NCBI GenBank assembly: GCA_945862985.1
Contig: CAMAZF010000009.1
Location: 1-64,000 of the forward strand
Direction of reading: 5' to 3'
DNA: 64,000 nucleotides
Source of the DNA: Bordetella parapertussis
GTDB lineage: Bacteria; Pseudomonadota; Gammaproteobacteria; Burkholderiales; Burkholderiaceae_A
Within the stretch, counting starts at the first letter, position 1. Every line of letters begins with the position of its first letter. This document shows positions 45,877-54,683 of the stretch, in pieces. The notes beneath the pieces were generated by a model. The model had not been told where the DNA came from. It worked only from the letters and a program-made list of their open reading frames with translations, and did no database searches. Position numbers and translations under genes: made by a program.

Positions 45877-46263
45877 TCAGGCCTCGCGCGAGCCGCCAGC
45901 CTCTTCGAGCCGTCGAAGATAGTCAGCCCAGAGGACGTCTTGGTGCTCTCCGAGCCACTTGAGATAGGCCCAGGTAAAGAGCCCTGAATCATGGCCGTCA
46001 GAGAACTGTGGCTGCACCGCATAGTTTCCAACGGGTTCCAAGCCAATCAGTCCAACGTTCTTCTTGCCGGTCTGCAAGATCTCCTGACCCGGCCCATGGC
46101 CCACCACCTCCGCTGAGGGCGAATACACCCTCAGGAGCTCGAAGGAAAGGGCGATCGAAGACCCATCCTCATAACGGAGTGTGAGCACTCTTTTGGATTG
46201 ATTGACCTCTAGGTCGTCAGGGACGGGTGCGTCTTGGGTGTGTCGAAAGGTAGGGATGCTCAT
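45877..46263 (-). CDS. DUF971 domain protein
   Basis: The 128-residue product has a small DUF971 domain (gamma-butyrobetaine hydroxylase N-terminal-like) with LTLRYEDGSSIALSFELLRVYSPSAEV, VGLIGLEPVGNYAVQPQFSDGH and FTWAYLKWLG. Such proteins are sometimes linked to iron-sulfur cluster handling and occur stand-alone in Betaproteobacteria. No catalytic residues are seen. It is nine bases downstream of the RraA-like gene on the same strand. Confidence 0.85.
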   Translation of the reverse strand: MSIPTFRHTQDAPVPDDLEVNQSKRVLTLRYEDGSSIALSFELLRVYSPSAEVVGHGPGQEILQTGKKNVGLIGLEPVGNYAVQPQFSDGHDSGLFTWAYLKWLGEHQDVLWADYLRRLEEAGGSREA

Positions 46264-46272
46264 ACGCGTAGT

Positions 46273-46986
46273 TTACCGGCCGGTCCTCGCCCGCCAGGCC
46301 TGAAAGGCGGTTTCCGTCGTGGGATCAGTGGGTGGATATAGCCCTCGAATACTCGCCCCCTCGCGTACACGCTCCATGACGAAGTCCTCAAAGGCGGTCA
46401 TGTCAAAGGCCTCATGGGCCAGTTCTTCGGCCAGCTCTTTGGGGAGCACCACCACCCCGTCAGCATCACCCACCAGGATATCGCCGGGGAAGACAGGCGC
46501 ATCGCCGCAGCCGATGGGCACATTGATGTCAATCGCATGATGAAGGGTGAGGTTGGTGGGTGCCGAGGGCCGGTGATGAAAAGCTGGAATGCTGAGCGCA
46601 GCAATCTCACCTGAGTCCCTAAAGCCGCCGTCGGTCACGATACCTGCCACACCGCGCATCATCAGGCGAGAGATCAGGATGGCACCGGCCGAGGCAGCAC
46701 GTGCGTCCTTTCTGCTGTCTATCACCATCACATGCCCAGCTGGGCAAGTCTCAATCGCCAAGCGTTGGGGGTGGGAGGGGTCACGGAAGGCGCTGATGGG
46801 GTTCAGATCCTCGCGTGCTGGAATGTAGCGAAGCGTGAAGGCCTCTCCCACCATGCTCTCTTTGAGAGGTCCAAGGGGACGAACGTCTTGGATGAATTGC
46901 TTATTGAGCCCCCGCTTGAACAGAAGGGTGGTGAGCGTGGCGGTGCTGATGGATCTCAGCTTACGGCGTGCCTCTTCGGTGATCAT
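46273..46986 (-). CDS. RraA family protein, putative 4-hydroxy-2-oxoacid aldolase
   Basis: The 237-residue RraA-fold protein has the metal and substrate loop GVAGIVTDGGFRDSGEI and PVFPGDILVGDADGVVVLP. Relatives include the RNase E inhibitor RraA and class II 4-hydroxy-4-methyl-2-oxoglutarate aldolases; the sugar-acid gene next door favours an aldolase or lyase role. The ATG has AGGAGG six bases before it, a decisive ribosome site. It diverges from the dehydratase gene with a gap of only 39 bases. Confidence 0.85.
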   Translation of the reverse strand: MITEEARRKLRSISTATLTTLLFKRGLNKQFIQDVRPLGPLKESMVGEAFTLRYIPAREDLNPISAFRDPSHPQRLAIETCPAGHVMVIDSRKDARAASAGAILISRLMMRGVAGIVTDGGFRDSGEIAALSIPAFHHRPSAPTNLTLHHAIDINVPIGCGDAPVFPGDILVGDADGVVVLPKELAEELAHEAFDMTAFEDFVMERVREGASIRGLYPPTDPTTETAFQAWRARTGR

Positions 46987-47007
46987 GGGTTGCCTCCTGA
47001 AAACTGA

Positions 47008-47021
47008 TGTATTAGTGTACA
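47008..47021. promoter_or_regulatory. Possible GntR-type operator between rraA-like and dehydratase genes
   Basis: TGTATTAGTGTACA is an inverted repeat TGTA-N6-TACA inside a divergent gap of 39 bases. FadR-subfamily GntR proteins often bind TNGTNNNACNA-like sites, and such a regulator is encoded at 50301. It sits 4 bases before the dehydratase ATG, so binding would block both promoters. Confidence 0.45.
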
Positions 47022-47025
47022 AGCC

Positions 47026-48768
47026 ATGACCAGACCTCACAAACTTAAACCCTCCGATCTGAGAAGCGCTCGTTGGTTTGCACCAGACGATTTCAGGTCA
47101 TTCGGCCATCGTTCTAGAACCATGCAGATGGGCTACGCTCCCATCGATTGGGTGGATAAGCCCGTGATCGCGATCGTCAACACCTGGTCGGATGCTCAGC
47201 CCTGCCACGCGCATTTCAAGCATCGGGTCGAAGACATCAAGCGAGGAATTTTCCAGGCAGGAGGCTTCCCACTGGAGCTGCCTGCGCTCTCACTGAGTGA
47301 GATGTATGTGAAGCCGACCACCATGCTCTATCGAAATATGCTGGCGATGGAGACAGAAGAACTGCTGCGATCTCATCCGGTAGATGGCGCGGTTTTGATG
47401 GGGGGGTGTGATAAGACCACCCCCGGACTGGTGATGGGAGCGACATCCATGGGGCTGCCGTTCATTTACATGCCTGCTGGACCCATGCTGCGGGGGAACT
47501 ATCGTGGGGATGTGCTTGGTTCAGGAACAGACAGCTTCAAGTACTGGGATGAGCGCCGTGCAGGGTTGATCTCGAAGGATGAGTGGGTGGCGGTTGAGGC
47601 TGGCATTGCTCGCTCCTATGGCCACTGCATGACGATGGGAACCGCGTCCACGATGACCTCCATCGCAGAGGCATTGGGGCTCACGCTTGCAGGTGCAAGC
47701 TCGATCCTCGCTGCTGATGCAAACCATCCACGTATGGCGGCTGAGTGCGGCAGAAGAATTGTCGAGATGGTCTGGGAAGACCTACGTCCTTCAGAGATTC
47801 TGACGGCGGCTGCAGTCAAGAATGCCGCCACCGTTGCCATGGCGCTGGGCTGCTCGACCAATGCGGTGATTCACCTCCTGGCCATGTCTAAACGCGCGGG
47901 TGTTGCATTGAGCCTCGATGATCTGGATGCCATTGGGCGTGTGACACCAGTCATCGCCAATGTTCGGCCAGTGGGAAAGACCGCCCTGATGGAGGACTTC
48001 TTTTACGCCGGTGGCCTTCGTGCCCTCATGGCGAATCTGTCTGATCGACTTGATTTGTCCGTGATGACGGTTTCTGGAATCACCCTTGGAGAGGCTCTGT
48101 CTGGAGCGAAGGTCTATAACGACGACGTGATCCGCAGCCTGGACAACCCCGTTTATCACGAGGGTTCGTTGGCCGTGCTGAAAGGTAACCTGGCACCCGA
48201 TGGGGCAGTCATCAAACCTGCAGCCTGCGATCCGCGGTTTTATCAGCATGTGGGCCCAGCGCTGGTCGCCGATCACTACGATGAGCTCATCTCGATCATT
48301 GAGAACGAAGATCTCGAGATATCACCCGAGACGGTTCTCATTCTGCGCAATGCAGGTCCTCAGGGAGGTCCAGGCATGCCAGAGTGGGGCATGATCCCCA
48401 TGCCGAAGGCGCTGCTGAAGCGTGGAATCCGCGATATGGTCCGAATGTCAGACGCTCGAATGAGCGGCACTTCTTATGGCGCCTGTGTCCTTCACATCGC
48501 CCCAGAGGCGTATGTCGGTGGTCCGCTCGCATGGGTACAAAACGGTGATCTCATTGAGCTCAATATCCCCAAGCGAAGCTTGAATGTGTTGGTGAGCGAG
48601 GAGGAGCTCGAGCAGCGCAGGCGAAACTGGACTCCGCCGCCCCGGCGGTATGAACGGGGATACGGCTTCATGTTCTCGCAACACATTGAGCAGGCCGATA
48701 AGGGCTGTGACTTCGATTTTCTAAAGACAGAGTTTGGTGGCCCCGTATCAGAGCCGGAGATTCATTGA
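47026..48768 (+). CDS. IlvD/Edd family sugar-acid dehydratase (L-arabinonate dehydratase-like)
   Basis: The product is predicted to dehydrate an aldonic acid (L-arabinonate, D-fuconate or similar) to the 2-keto-3-deoxy acid using a 2Fe-2S cluster. In the 580 residues the three cluster cysteines are at 60 (DAQPCH), 128 (MGGCDK) and 201 (YGHCMTMG). The catalytic serine is in MSGTSYG. The N-terminus (LRSARWFAPDDFRSFGHRSRT) is the form seen in arabinonate dehydratases rather than in IlvD. No ribosome site precedes the ATG. ATGA-type coupling joins it to the UxaA-like gene. Confidence 0.9.
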   Translation: MTRPHKLKPSDLRSARWFAPDDFRSFGHRSRTMQMGYAPIDWVDKPVIAIVNTWSDAQPCHAHFKHRVEDIKRGIFQAGGFPLELPALSLSEMYVKPTTMLYRNMLAMETEELLRSHPVDGAVLMGGCDKTTPGLVMGATSMGLPFIYMPAGPMLRGNYRGDVLGSGTDSFKYWDERRAGLISKDEWVAVEAGIARSYGHCMTMGTASTMTSIAEALGLTLAGASSILAADANHPRMAAECGRRIVEMVWEDLRPSEILTAAAVKNAATVAMALGCSTNAVIHLLAMSKRAGVALSLDDLDAIGRVTPVIANVRPVGKTALMEDFFYAGGLRALMANLSDRLDLSVMTVSGITLGEALSGAKVYNDDVIRSLDNPVYHEGSLAVLKGNLAPDGAVIKPAACDPRFYQHVGPALVADHYDELISIIENEDLEISPETVLILRNAGPQGGPGMPEWGMIPMPKALLKRGIRDMVRMSDARMSGTSYGACVLHIAPEAYVGGPLAWVQNGDLIELNIPKRSLNVLVSEEELEQRRRNWTPPPRRYERGYGFMFSQHIEQADKGCDFDFLKTEFGGPVSEPEIH

Positions 48769-50297
48769 TGCCTGGGAACATTTCCAAGATCATTCGGCTC
48801 GACGCGGCCGATAACGTCGTGATTGCCCGGGTCGCGCTTGCAGTGGGTGACTCGATTGAAGACGAGGGCTTGGTGGTTTGCGAGGCTGTTGAGGCTGGGC
48901 ATAAGCTTGCATCACGCCTCATTCGGGCCGGTGAGCCCATCCTTAAATACAACACTGTGATTGGGTATGCGGCGTGCGACCTCGCTGCAGGGAGCTACCT
49001 GCACAGTCACAACGTGACCTTCGATGACGTCGAGAAAGACTACGCGTTTTCACAGCGGTATGTCCCGACGGCCCTCATTCCGCCCAGCCAGAGACGCACA
49101 TTCATGGGGTTTTCACGCCCCGATGGGCGAGTCGGGACTCGGAACACAATTGGCATCTTCATCACCGTGAACTGCTCGGCGACAGTGGCCAAGAAGATCT
49201 CGGCCTACTTCGACTCAGAGCGGTTGGAGGCCTACCCCAACGTCAGCGATGTTGTCGCTTTCGTACACGAGCAGGGCTGTGGGATGGAGATGACGGGCGA
49301 GCCCATGGATCTGCTGCGCCGAACCCTCTCAGGCATGATCCGGCACCCCAACATTGCGGGCGCTTTGGTGGTGTCCCTTGGCTGCGAGCGTAACAACCTC
49401 CAGCGCTTCTTTGAGCAGGAGGGCCTAGAGACTGGGAAGATGCTGCGAACGATCACCATGCAAGAGGCCGGTGGGACCCAGAATGCGGTCAAGCTCGGCA
49501 TTGATGCGATCAAGGAGATGTTGCCAGAGGCCAATCGCTCGGAGCGTTCGCCTTGCTCGGCCGAGCACCTCATGGTCGGGCTTCAGTGTGGGGGTTCAGA
49601 TGGGTTCTCGGGTCTGTCGGCCAATCCGGCACTCGGCAAAGCGGTAGACATTCTGGTGCGCAACGGAGGGACTGCGATTCTGTCCGAGACGCCTGAGATC
49701 TATGGAGTCGAACAGACCCTCACGGCACGTGCAGTCTCTCCAGAAGTTGGGCAGAAATTGGTGGAACGGATGAACTGGTGGCTTGAGTACAGCAAGGGCC
49801 GCAACACGCAGATCAATGGCATTGTTTCTCCTGGGAATCAGGCGGGTGGACTCGCCAATATTCTGGAGAAGAGCCTAGGCGGTGCGAAGAAGGGCGGTTC
49901 AACTGGACTCATGGAGGTGTATCGATACGCTGAGCAGGTTCGTACCCATGGCTTTGTGTTTATGGATACGCCGGGCTACGACCCAGTGTCTGCAACAGGG
50001 CAGATCGCAGGCGGGGCGAATCTCATCTGCTTTACCACGGGGCGGGGATCCTGCTTTGGCTCGTATCCATCACCCACCATCAAACTGGCTTCCAATACGC
50101 CCATGTTTCAGCGCATGAAGTCCGATATGGACATCAATTGCGGTCAGGTGATTGATGGCACCAGGTCTCTTGACGACATGGGCGAAGAGATCTTTGAACT
50201 CATGCTTCGAATCGCATCGGGTGAGCAGTCCAAGAGTGAAGCCCTCGGGGTGGGCGAGGAGGAGTTCTGCCCATGGCAGATTGGAGTGCTGGGCTAG
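48768..50297 (+). CDS. UxaA/GarD-family dehydratase (SAF plus altronate dehydratase domains)
   Basis: The 509-residue product combines an N-terminal SAF domain (about 1-95) with a C-terminal UxaA/D-galactarate dehydratase domain, as in altronate dehydratase (UxaA). Recognisable segments are GFSRPDGRVGTRN, FVHEQGCGMEMTG, GLQCGGSDGFSGLSANPA and FTTGRGSCFGSYPSPTIK. It eliminates water from a sugar acid. Here it directly follows another dehydratase, so it may act on a different acid or on the 2-keto-3-deoxy product. A TTG one codon earlier is possible, but the ATG is preferred. Confidence 0.88.
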   Translation: MPGNISKIIRLDAADNVVIARVALAVGDSIEDEGLVVCEAVEAGHKLASRLIRAGEPILKYNTVIGYAACDLAAGSYLHSHNVTFDDVEKDYAFSQRYVPTALIPPSQRRTFMGFSRPDGRVGTRNTIGIFITVNCSATVAKKISAYFDSERLEAYPNVSDVVAFVHEQGCGMEMTGEPMDLLRRTLSGMIRHPNIAGALVVSLGCERNNLQRFFEQEGLETGKMLRTITMQEAGGTQNAVKLGIDAIKEMLPEANRSERSPCSAEHLMVGLQCGGSDGFSGLSANPALGKAVDILVRNGGTAILSETPEIYGVEQTLTARAVSPEVGQKLVERMNWWLEYSKGRNTQINGIVSPGNQAGGLANILEKSLGGAKKGGSTGLMEVYRYAEQVRTHGFVFMDTPGYDPVSATGQIAGGANLICFTTGRGSCFGSYPSPTIKLASNTPMFQRMKSDMDINCGQVIDGTRSLDDMGEEIFELMLRIASGEQSKSEALGVGEEEFCPWQIGVLG

Positions 50298-50300
50298 GCC

Positions 50301-50954
50301 ATGGGCGTTGCTCAGTCCATCTATGAGCGTCTTCGAGGCCGCGTACTCGCGCTGGAATTAGAGCCTGGGGTCTTACTCTCTCGATCTGCCCTGGCCGCTC
50401 ATTACGGAGTGAGTCAGACTCCAGTCCGTGATGCCTTGCTGAAGCTTGAGGCCGAGGGCCTTGTGCGTATTTTTCCGCAGTCAAGAACCGAGGTCGCGCC
50501 GATTGAGGTTGCGAAAGTACACGAGGTGCAGTTTCTGCGCAGAGCGCTTGAGGTGGAGGTGGTCCAAAGGCTCTGCGAGTGCCTTGAGCACGAGGGTTTG
50601 GTGGAGCTCGAAGGAGTTCTCAAGGCTCAGCGTGCCCTCATCAGCAACGATGACGCGCTTGATCGCTTCATGGGCCTGGACCAGGCGTTTCACGCCACTC
50701 TGTTTCGGCTCGCAGGCCAGCGCGATCTTCACCATTTGGTGGTGCTCAAGAGTGTGCATCTCGACCGAGTCAGGCGTCTGCAGCTGCCTTTAAGCGGAAA
50801 GCGCAGGGCCATCGTTTCCGAGCATAAGACCATTCTGGATGCGCTCAGAAGAAAGGATGCACCCGCAGCAGTGGCTGCGGTTCGTGGCCATCTGTCTGGG
50901 GCTCGTCGTAACCTCGAGAGCCTTTTGTCTTCCCATCCGCAGTACTTCGAATAG
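50301..50954 (+). CDS. GntR family (FCD) transcriptional regulator
   Basis: This 217-residue regulator has an N-terminal winged helix (LSRSALAAHYGVSQTPVRDALLKLEAEGLV, about 27-57) and a C-terminal FCD ligand domain with its acidic and histidine metal ligands (MGLDQAFHATLF, SEHKTILDAL, VRGHL). Such regulators respond to sugar or organic acids. It lies inside the sugar-acid operon, four bases after the dehydratase, and is the probable binder of the inverted repeat at 47008. Confidence 0.92.
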   Translation: MGVAQSIYERLRGRVLALELEPGVLLSRSALAAHYGVSQTPVRDALLKLEAEGLVRIFPQSRTEVAPIEVAKVHEVQFLRRALEVEVVQRLCECLEHEGLVELEGVLKAQRALISNDDALDRFMGLDQAFHATLFRLAGQRDLHHLVVLKSVHLDRVRRLQLPLSGKRRAIVSEHKTILDALRRKDAPAAVAAVRGHLSGARRNLESLLSSHPQYFE

Positions 50955-50967
50955 GAGTTCCTCATCC

Positions 50968-52380
50968 ATGCACCACAGCTCTTCCTTAGACCAGCTCGAC
51001 AGCGCCTTGGAGTCGGCTTGGGCGGTCTTTCTCTCCGGTGCGCTTCAGAGTCTTGATGTCCGCCGCCGGCTCTTAGAGGGCCTCGCAGATGCACTGGATG
51101 CCAAGGCTTCTTCACTGATTCCCATTGCGGATCAGGAGACCCACCTGGGAACCGCAAGACTGACGGGGGAGGTGGCCCGCACCAGCTTTCAACTGAGACT
51201 GCTTGCTCAGGTGTCTGCTGACCGCTCGCAGAGCAGCCCGCTCTGGGTTGACTCTGTCGAGGGGCCCCCGCCTGCTGGGCATCCTCCTTTGTTGCGTGAC
51301 TTCGAACCATTAGGTCCGGTGGGGATGTTCTCAGCCAGTAATTTTCCTTTTGCTTTTTCAGTGCTTGGAGGAGACACGGCCTCGGCGCTTGCGGCCGGCT
51401 GTCCGGTGGTCGTGAAGGGACATCCTGGCCACCCTAGGCTCTCAGCTGCAACTGCAGAGCTCGCCCGTGGCGTCGCCAGAGAGCAGCAGCTTCCAGAGGA
51501 TGTTCTCCAGCTGGTGATGGCAGACGGGCATGAACTCGGGGTTGCGCTCTGTCAACATCCACTCACTGCTGCAGTGGCATTTACAGGTTCTGTACAGGGG
51601 GGCGTAGCGCTCTGGAAGGCCTGCCAGCAGCGTCCCCGACCCATCCCATTCTTCGGCGAGCTGGGCTCTGTCAACCCGATTGTGGTGCTGGAGTCTGCTC
51701 TGGCCTCCAAGGGACCAGCCCTGGCTGAGGCGCTCTCGACTTCAATCACCATGGGATGCGGGCAATTCTGCACCAGCCCCGGCATCGTCTTGCTACCAGA
51801 GGGGGCACTTGGAAACGCCTTTCGGTCGGATCTTGCTCAAAAGCTCTCTCGGGCATCCACTCATCCCATGCTCAACGCCTCCATGGAGCAGAATTTCCAA
51901 AAGCGTGTGTGGGCAGCACGACAATGCGATCTCAGCCCCCTCGTCGAGCCAAAGGCGGGCTGCCAGGTTTTCTTGGCTGAGCTCTCGGCCGCGCAGTTCA
52001 TCTCTCAGGCGGCGCTTCACGACGAGATCTTTGGCTCAGCTTGCCTTCTGGTTCGGGTGCGGGGGATTGATGAGATCGAGCAGGTATTGGCGACTGTAGA
52101 GGGCAGCCTCACCTGCACCCTCTGGGGATTAGAGGAGGACACAGAGCAAAACCGTCGCCTCCTGACGGCGGCGCGCAGATTGGCTGGCAGAGTCTTGTTT
52201 TCGGGGGTACCGACAGGCGTGGCGGTTTCAGCGGGTATGCAACATGGCGGCCCCTTTCCATCGTCGACCATGCCTGCAACGACGTCGGTAGGGCCCGACG
52301 CCCTCATGCGATTTCTGAGACCGGTCTGCCTGCAGGATCCACCCCAGTGGGTCAGGGAGAATGTGCTGCAGTCCCTTTAG
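50968..52380 (+). CDS. Aldehyde dehydrogenase, 2,5-dioxovalerate (alpha-ketoglutarate semialdehyde) type
   Basis: The product is predicted to oxidise alpha-ketoglutarate semialdehyde to 2-oxoglutarate with NAD(P), the last step of the non-phosphorylated pentose and aldarate pathways. The 470-residue protein shows FGPLGPVGMF-like FEPLGPVGMFSASNFPFAFS, FTGSVQGG, the catalytic glutamate in GELGSVNP (about 231) and the nucleophile cysteine in GQFCTSPG (about 268). The compact ASNFPFAFSVLGGDTASALA run is typical of the KGSADH subgroup. A GGAG site precedes the ATG by 11 bases. It ends against the convergent peptidase gene with four bases of overlap. Confidence 0.9.
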   Translation: MHHSSSLDQLDSALESAWAVFLSGALQSLDVRRRLLEGLADALDAKASSLIPIADQETHLGTARLTGEVARTSFQLRLLAQVSADRSQSSPLWVDSVEGPPPAGHPPLLRDFEPLGPVGMFSASNFPFAFSVLGGDTASALAAGCPVVVKGHPGHPRLSAATAELARGVAREQQLPEDVLQLVMADGHELGVALCQHPLTAAVAFTGSVQGGVALWKACQQRPRPIPFFGELGSVNPIVVLESALASKGPALAEALSTSITMGCGQFCTSPGIVLLPEGALGNAFRSDLAQKLSRASTHPMLNASMEQNFQKRVWAARQCDLSPLVEPKAGCQVFLAELSAAQFISQAALHDEIFGSACLLVRVRGIDEIEQVLATVEGSLTCTLWGLEEDTEQNRRLLTAARRLAGRVLFSGVPTGVAVSAGMQHGGPFPSSTMPATTSVGPDALMRFLRPVCLQDPPQWVRENVLQSL

Positions 52381-53075
52381 AGCGCGCGGGTTTTGATGGC
52401 CTTTGAGGTGGCAGCTTTCCCTTGGGCCTTCACCCGCCAGCCCCTCGCTTTGGGCGCTTGACTGACGACTTCGATCAGTTCTTCATTGATGAAGTGAAGG
52501 CCCACGCCATCGTCCGCTGCAAGCCCGGGCAGGATCAGCCCCTTGCCGATGAGCTTTTCATAGGTGGGGCGTCTGTCTCTCTCGCTGTCGTAGTGGGGGC
52601 AGTTGCTTCCCTCCAGAAAGCCCAGGCATGGCAGAACCGTCAATGGCCCTGCAATGCTGTCAGTGACGCCCTGTTCGAACCAGCAGATGGATCCCGCGCT
52701 CCAGCCGCCCAGGACAACCCCCTGGTCGTAGGCCTTTCGAAGGGCGAGATCCACGCCCCAGTCCCGCCATACCGTGAGCATGCTGCGAGTATTTCCGCCG
52801 CCCACGAGAATGGCGTCCTGCTCACAGAGAAGGCCCTCAATATCCTGAGGCGTTCTGGCAAAGAGGGGGAGGTGGGTGGGTTTGGTGTTGAACTGGCTGA
52901 GGGCGGCGTAATACCGAAGTCGGCCGGCCTCCGCGTCCCCGTGGGCGGTGCCGATGAAGCAGACCTTTGGCTTGCGGGCGCGCGTCAGGCTGAGGAAGTG
53001 TTCGATCAGCTTGAGGCTGCCCTGATCATTCATGGGGAGCGCCGCTCCGCCAATGGCAAGAATTTGTCGAGTCAT
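52377..53075 (-). CDS. Peptidase S51 family (PepE/cyanophycinase-like) protein
   Basis: The 232-residue product has a class I glutamine-amidotransferase-like fold with a serine nucleophile: VGGGNTRSML, then GGWSAGSICW with Ser126, then NCPHYDSE as the likely histidine region. PepE relatives are alpha-aspartyl dipeptidases; the group is broad and some are inactive. There is no signal peptide. It is divergent from the PhnZ-like gene. Confidence 0.85.
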   Translation of the reverse strand: MTRQILAIGGAALPMNDQGSLKLIEHFLSLTRARKPKVCFIGTAHGDAEAGRLRYYAALSQFNTKPTHLPLFARTPQDIEGLLCEQDAILVGGGNTRSMLTVWRDWGVDLALRKAYDQGVVLGGWSAGSICWFEQGVTDSIAGPLTVLPCLGFLEGSNCPHYDSERDRRPTYEKLIGKGLILPGLAADDGVGLHFINEELIEVVSQAPKARGWRVKAQGKAATSKAIKTRAL

Positions 53076-53122
53076 GCCCGCAATTGAACCACGGTCACCT
53101 GCTCGCGGTATATTCAGCCCTC

Positions 53123-53683
53123 ATGAATGAGCAGATTCGGGCCGTTTCGGCCGCCATTGAGCAGCTGTTTCAGCAGGCTGGGGACGTCTCTTATGGTGAG
53201 GATGTCACCCAGAGCGCACACGCCCTTCAGACTGCTGCGCTCGCCGAGGAGGAGGGTGCCTCTCATGCGCTTATCCTGGCGAGTCTCCTTCACGATGTCG
53301 GCCATATGGTGCATCCCGATGCTGCTTTGGCCCTCGAGCAGAGTCAAGACGACACCCATGAGCAGTTGGGGGCGGAATGGCTTGCGCAGTTTTTTGGCCC
53401 AGCGGTCACTCAGCCCGTGGCGCTTCATGTGCAGGCCAAGCGTTATCTCTGTTGGGCAGACCCTGACTACTACGACGGGCTCTCGGATGTTTCAAAGAAG
53501 AGTCTCGCGCTTCAGGGTGGCGTCTTCTCCGACGACCAGGCCCGTGATTTTCTGCAAGTCCCTTATGCCCGCGAGGCCATCTCGCTTCGCAAATGGGATG
53601 AGCGCGCCAAGGTTTCAGGCGCAGCAACCCCTGATCTGCCGCATTTTCTTCAGTCCGTCCGCCACTGTCTTGAGGGAGTTTGA
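53123..53683 (+). CDS. phnZ: PhnZ-like HD-domain phosphonate oxygenase
   Basis: This mixed-valent di-iron oxygenase of the PhnZ (TIGR03276) group cleaves the C-P bond of 2-amino-1-hydroxyethylphosphonate to glycine and phosphate. The 186 residues keep the metal ligands and gating residues: Tyr24 and Glu26 (VSYGED), His33 (SAHALQ), His57-Asp58 (LLHDVGH), His79, His102 and Asp159 (KWDERAK). These positions agree with PhnZ to within one or two residues. It is directly followed by an ABC importer. PhnY, which makes the hydroxylated substrate, was not seen in the window. Confidence 0.87.
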   Translation: MNEQIRAVSAAIEQLFQQAGDVSYGEDVTQSAHALQTAALAEEEGASHALILASLLHDVGHMVHPDAALALEQSQDDTHEQLGAEWLAQFFGPAVTQPVALHVQAKRYLCWADPDYYDGLSDVSKKSLALQGGVFSDDQARDFLQVPYAREAISLRKWDERAKVSGAATPDLPHFLQSVRHCLEGV

Positions 53684-53684
53684 A

Positions 53685-54683
53685 ATGTCGATCTCGCGTC
53701 GTCAGTTGATTCAATCGGTTCTTGGGCTCAGCTTCCTGAGCCTCTCTGGGCTCTCAATGGCTCAGACGTCAGCGCAGACGGTGACCATCTACACGAGTGC
53801 ACCCTCTGACATCCAGAAGGCCCTCGTGCCCGCGGTCAAGGCCAAGCTTGGGCTGGACGTCCAACTGGTCTCCGCCGGCGGGGGTGAACTCATGAAGCGA
53901 CTGCGAGCGGAGAAGGCTCGCCCCTTGGCCGACATCGTGGTCTCAACCGGTGGGGATGTCGTGGATGCCAATCCAGACCTCTTTGAACCCTACACGGTGA
54001 AGGACGCAGACAAGCTTCTGAAGGCCTATCGAATCAGCCCAAATTGGACGCCGTTTACGGTCACGATTCCCACCGTATTGCTGGTGAACACCAAACTGGT
54101 GCCCGCGGCGGAGATTCCCTCCCGTTGGTCGGATCTGGCTGATCCGAAATGGAAGGGAAAGATTGCATTTGCAGGCTCTGACAAGTCGAGCTCCGCGCTC
54201 ACTCAGATGCTGCAGATCATTCACAACGAGGGTGAACAGAAGGGGTGGGCACTCTTTGAGGCCATGTTCAAGAACTTTGTGGTGACAGGCAGCTCTTCTG
54301 CTGTGGCGCGAGGCACCGCACAGGGCGAATACGCCATGGCGCTCACTCTCGAGGACTATGGCCTCAAGTTTATTGAGGGTGGTGCTCCGGTGAAGATTGT
54401 TTACCCTGCAGACGGTATCAATTCTTCCGCCGATGCCATGGCCCTCGTGAAGGGTGCGCCGAATGCTGCGGGCGGTAAGGCCGTGTTGGATTACATTGCC
54501 TCTGCAGAGGGGCAGGCGCTCATGGTGAAGGCCTCTGGCCGACGCCCGGTCCGCACAGACGTAAAAGCGGCCGGCAATGGGCCTGACCTCAGCAAGCTGA
54601 ACGTGAAGACCTATCCTCAGGACTGGGCCAATGCTCAGCAGAAGGCCTACCTCGCTCGCTATCAGCAACTGGTTCGCAAATAG
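53685..54683 (+). CDS. ABC transporter substrate-binding protein (2-aminoethylphosphonate/iron type)
   Basis: This is a periplasmic binding protein of the AfuA/PhnS group. The 332-residue product has an N-terminal SRRQLIQSVLGL twin-arginine-like signal (cut near SMAQTS), then YTSAPSDIQKALVPA, ADIVVSTGGDVV, IPTVLLVNTKLVP, WKGKIAFAGSDKSSSA and YPADGINSSADAMALV. Iron(III)- and phosphonate-type proteins are hard to tell apart by sequence. The PhnZ gene one base upstream favours 2-aminoethylphosphonate (inference). Confidence 0.85.
   Translation: MSISRRQLIQSVLGLSFLSLSGLSMAQTSAQTVTIYTSAPSDIQKALVPAVKAKLGLDVQLVSAGGGELMKRLRAEKARPLADIVVSTGGDVVDANPDLFEPYTVKDADKLLKAYRISPNWTPFTVTIPTVLLVNTKLVPAAEIPSRWSDLADPKWKGKIAFAGSDKSSSALTQMLQIIHNEGEQKGWALFEAMFKNFVVTGSSSAVARGTAQGEYAMALTLEDYGLKFIEGGAPVKIVYPADGINSSADAMALVKGAPNAAGGKAVLDYIASAEGQALMVKASGRRPVRTDVKAAGNGPDLSKLNVKTYPQDWANAQQKAYLARYQQLVRK

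Noticed and set aside
45863-45884. Two AGGCCT copies forming a six-base stem near the DUF971 stop
   Set aside because: AGGCCT is self-complementary, the stem is short, and no T-run follows, so neither a terminator nor an operator is supported.
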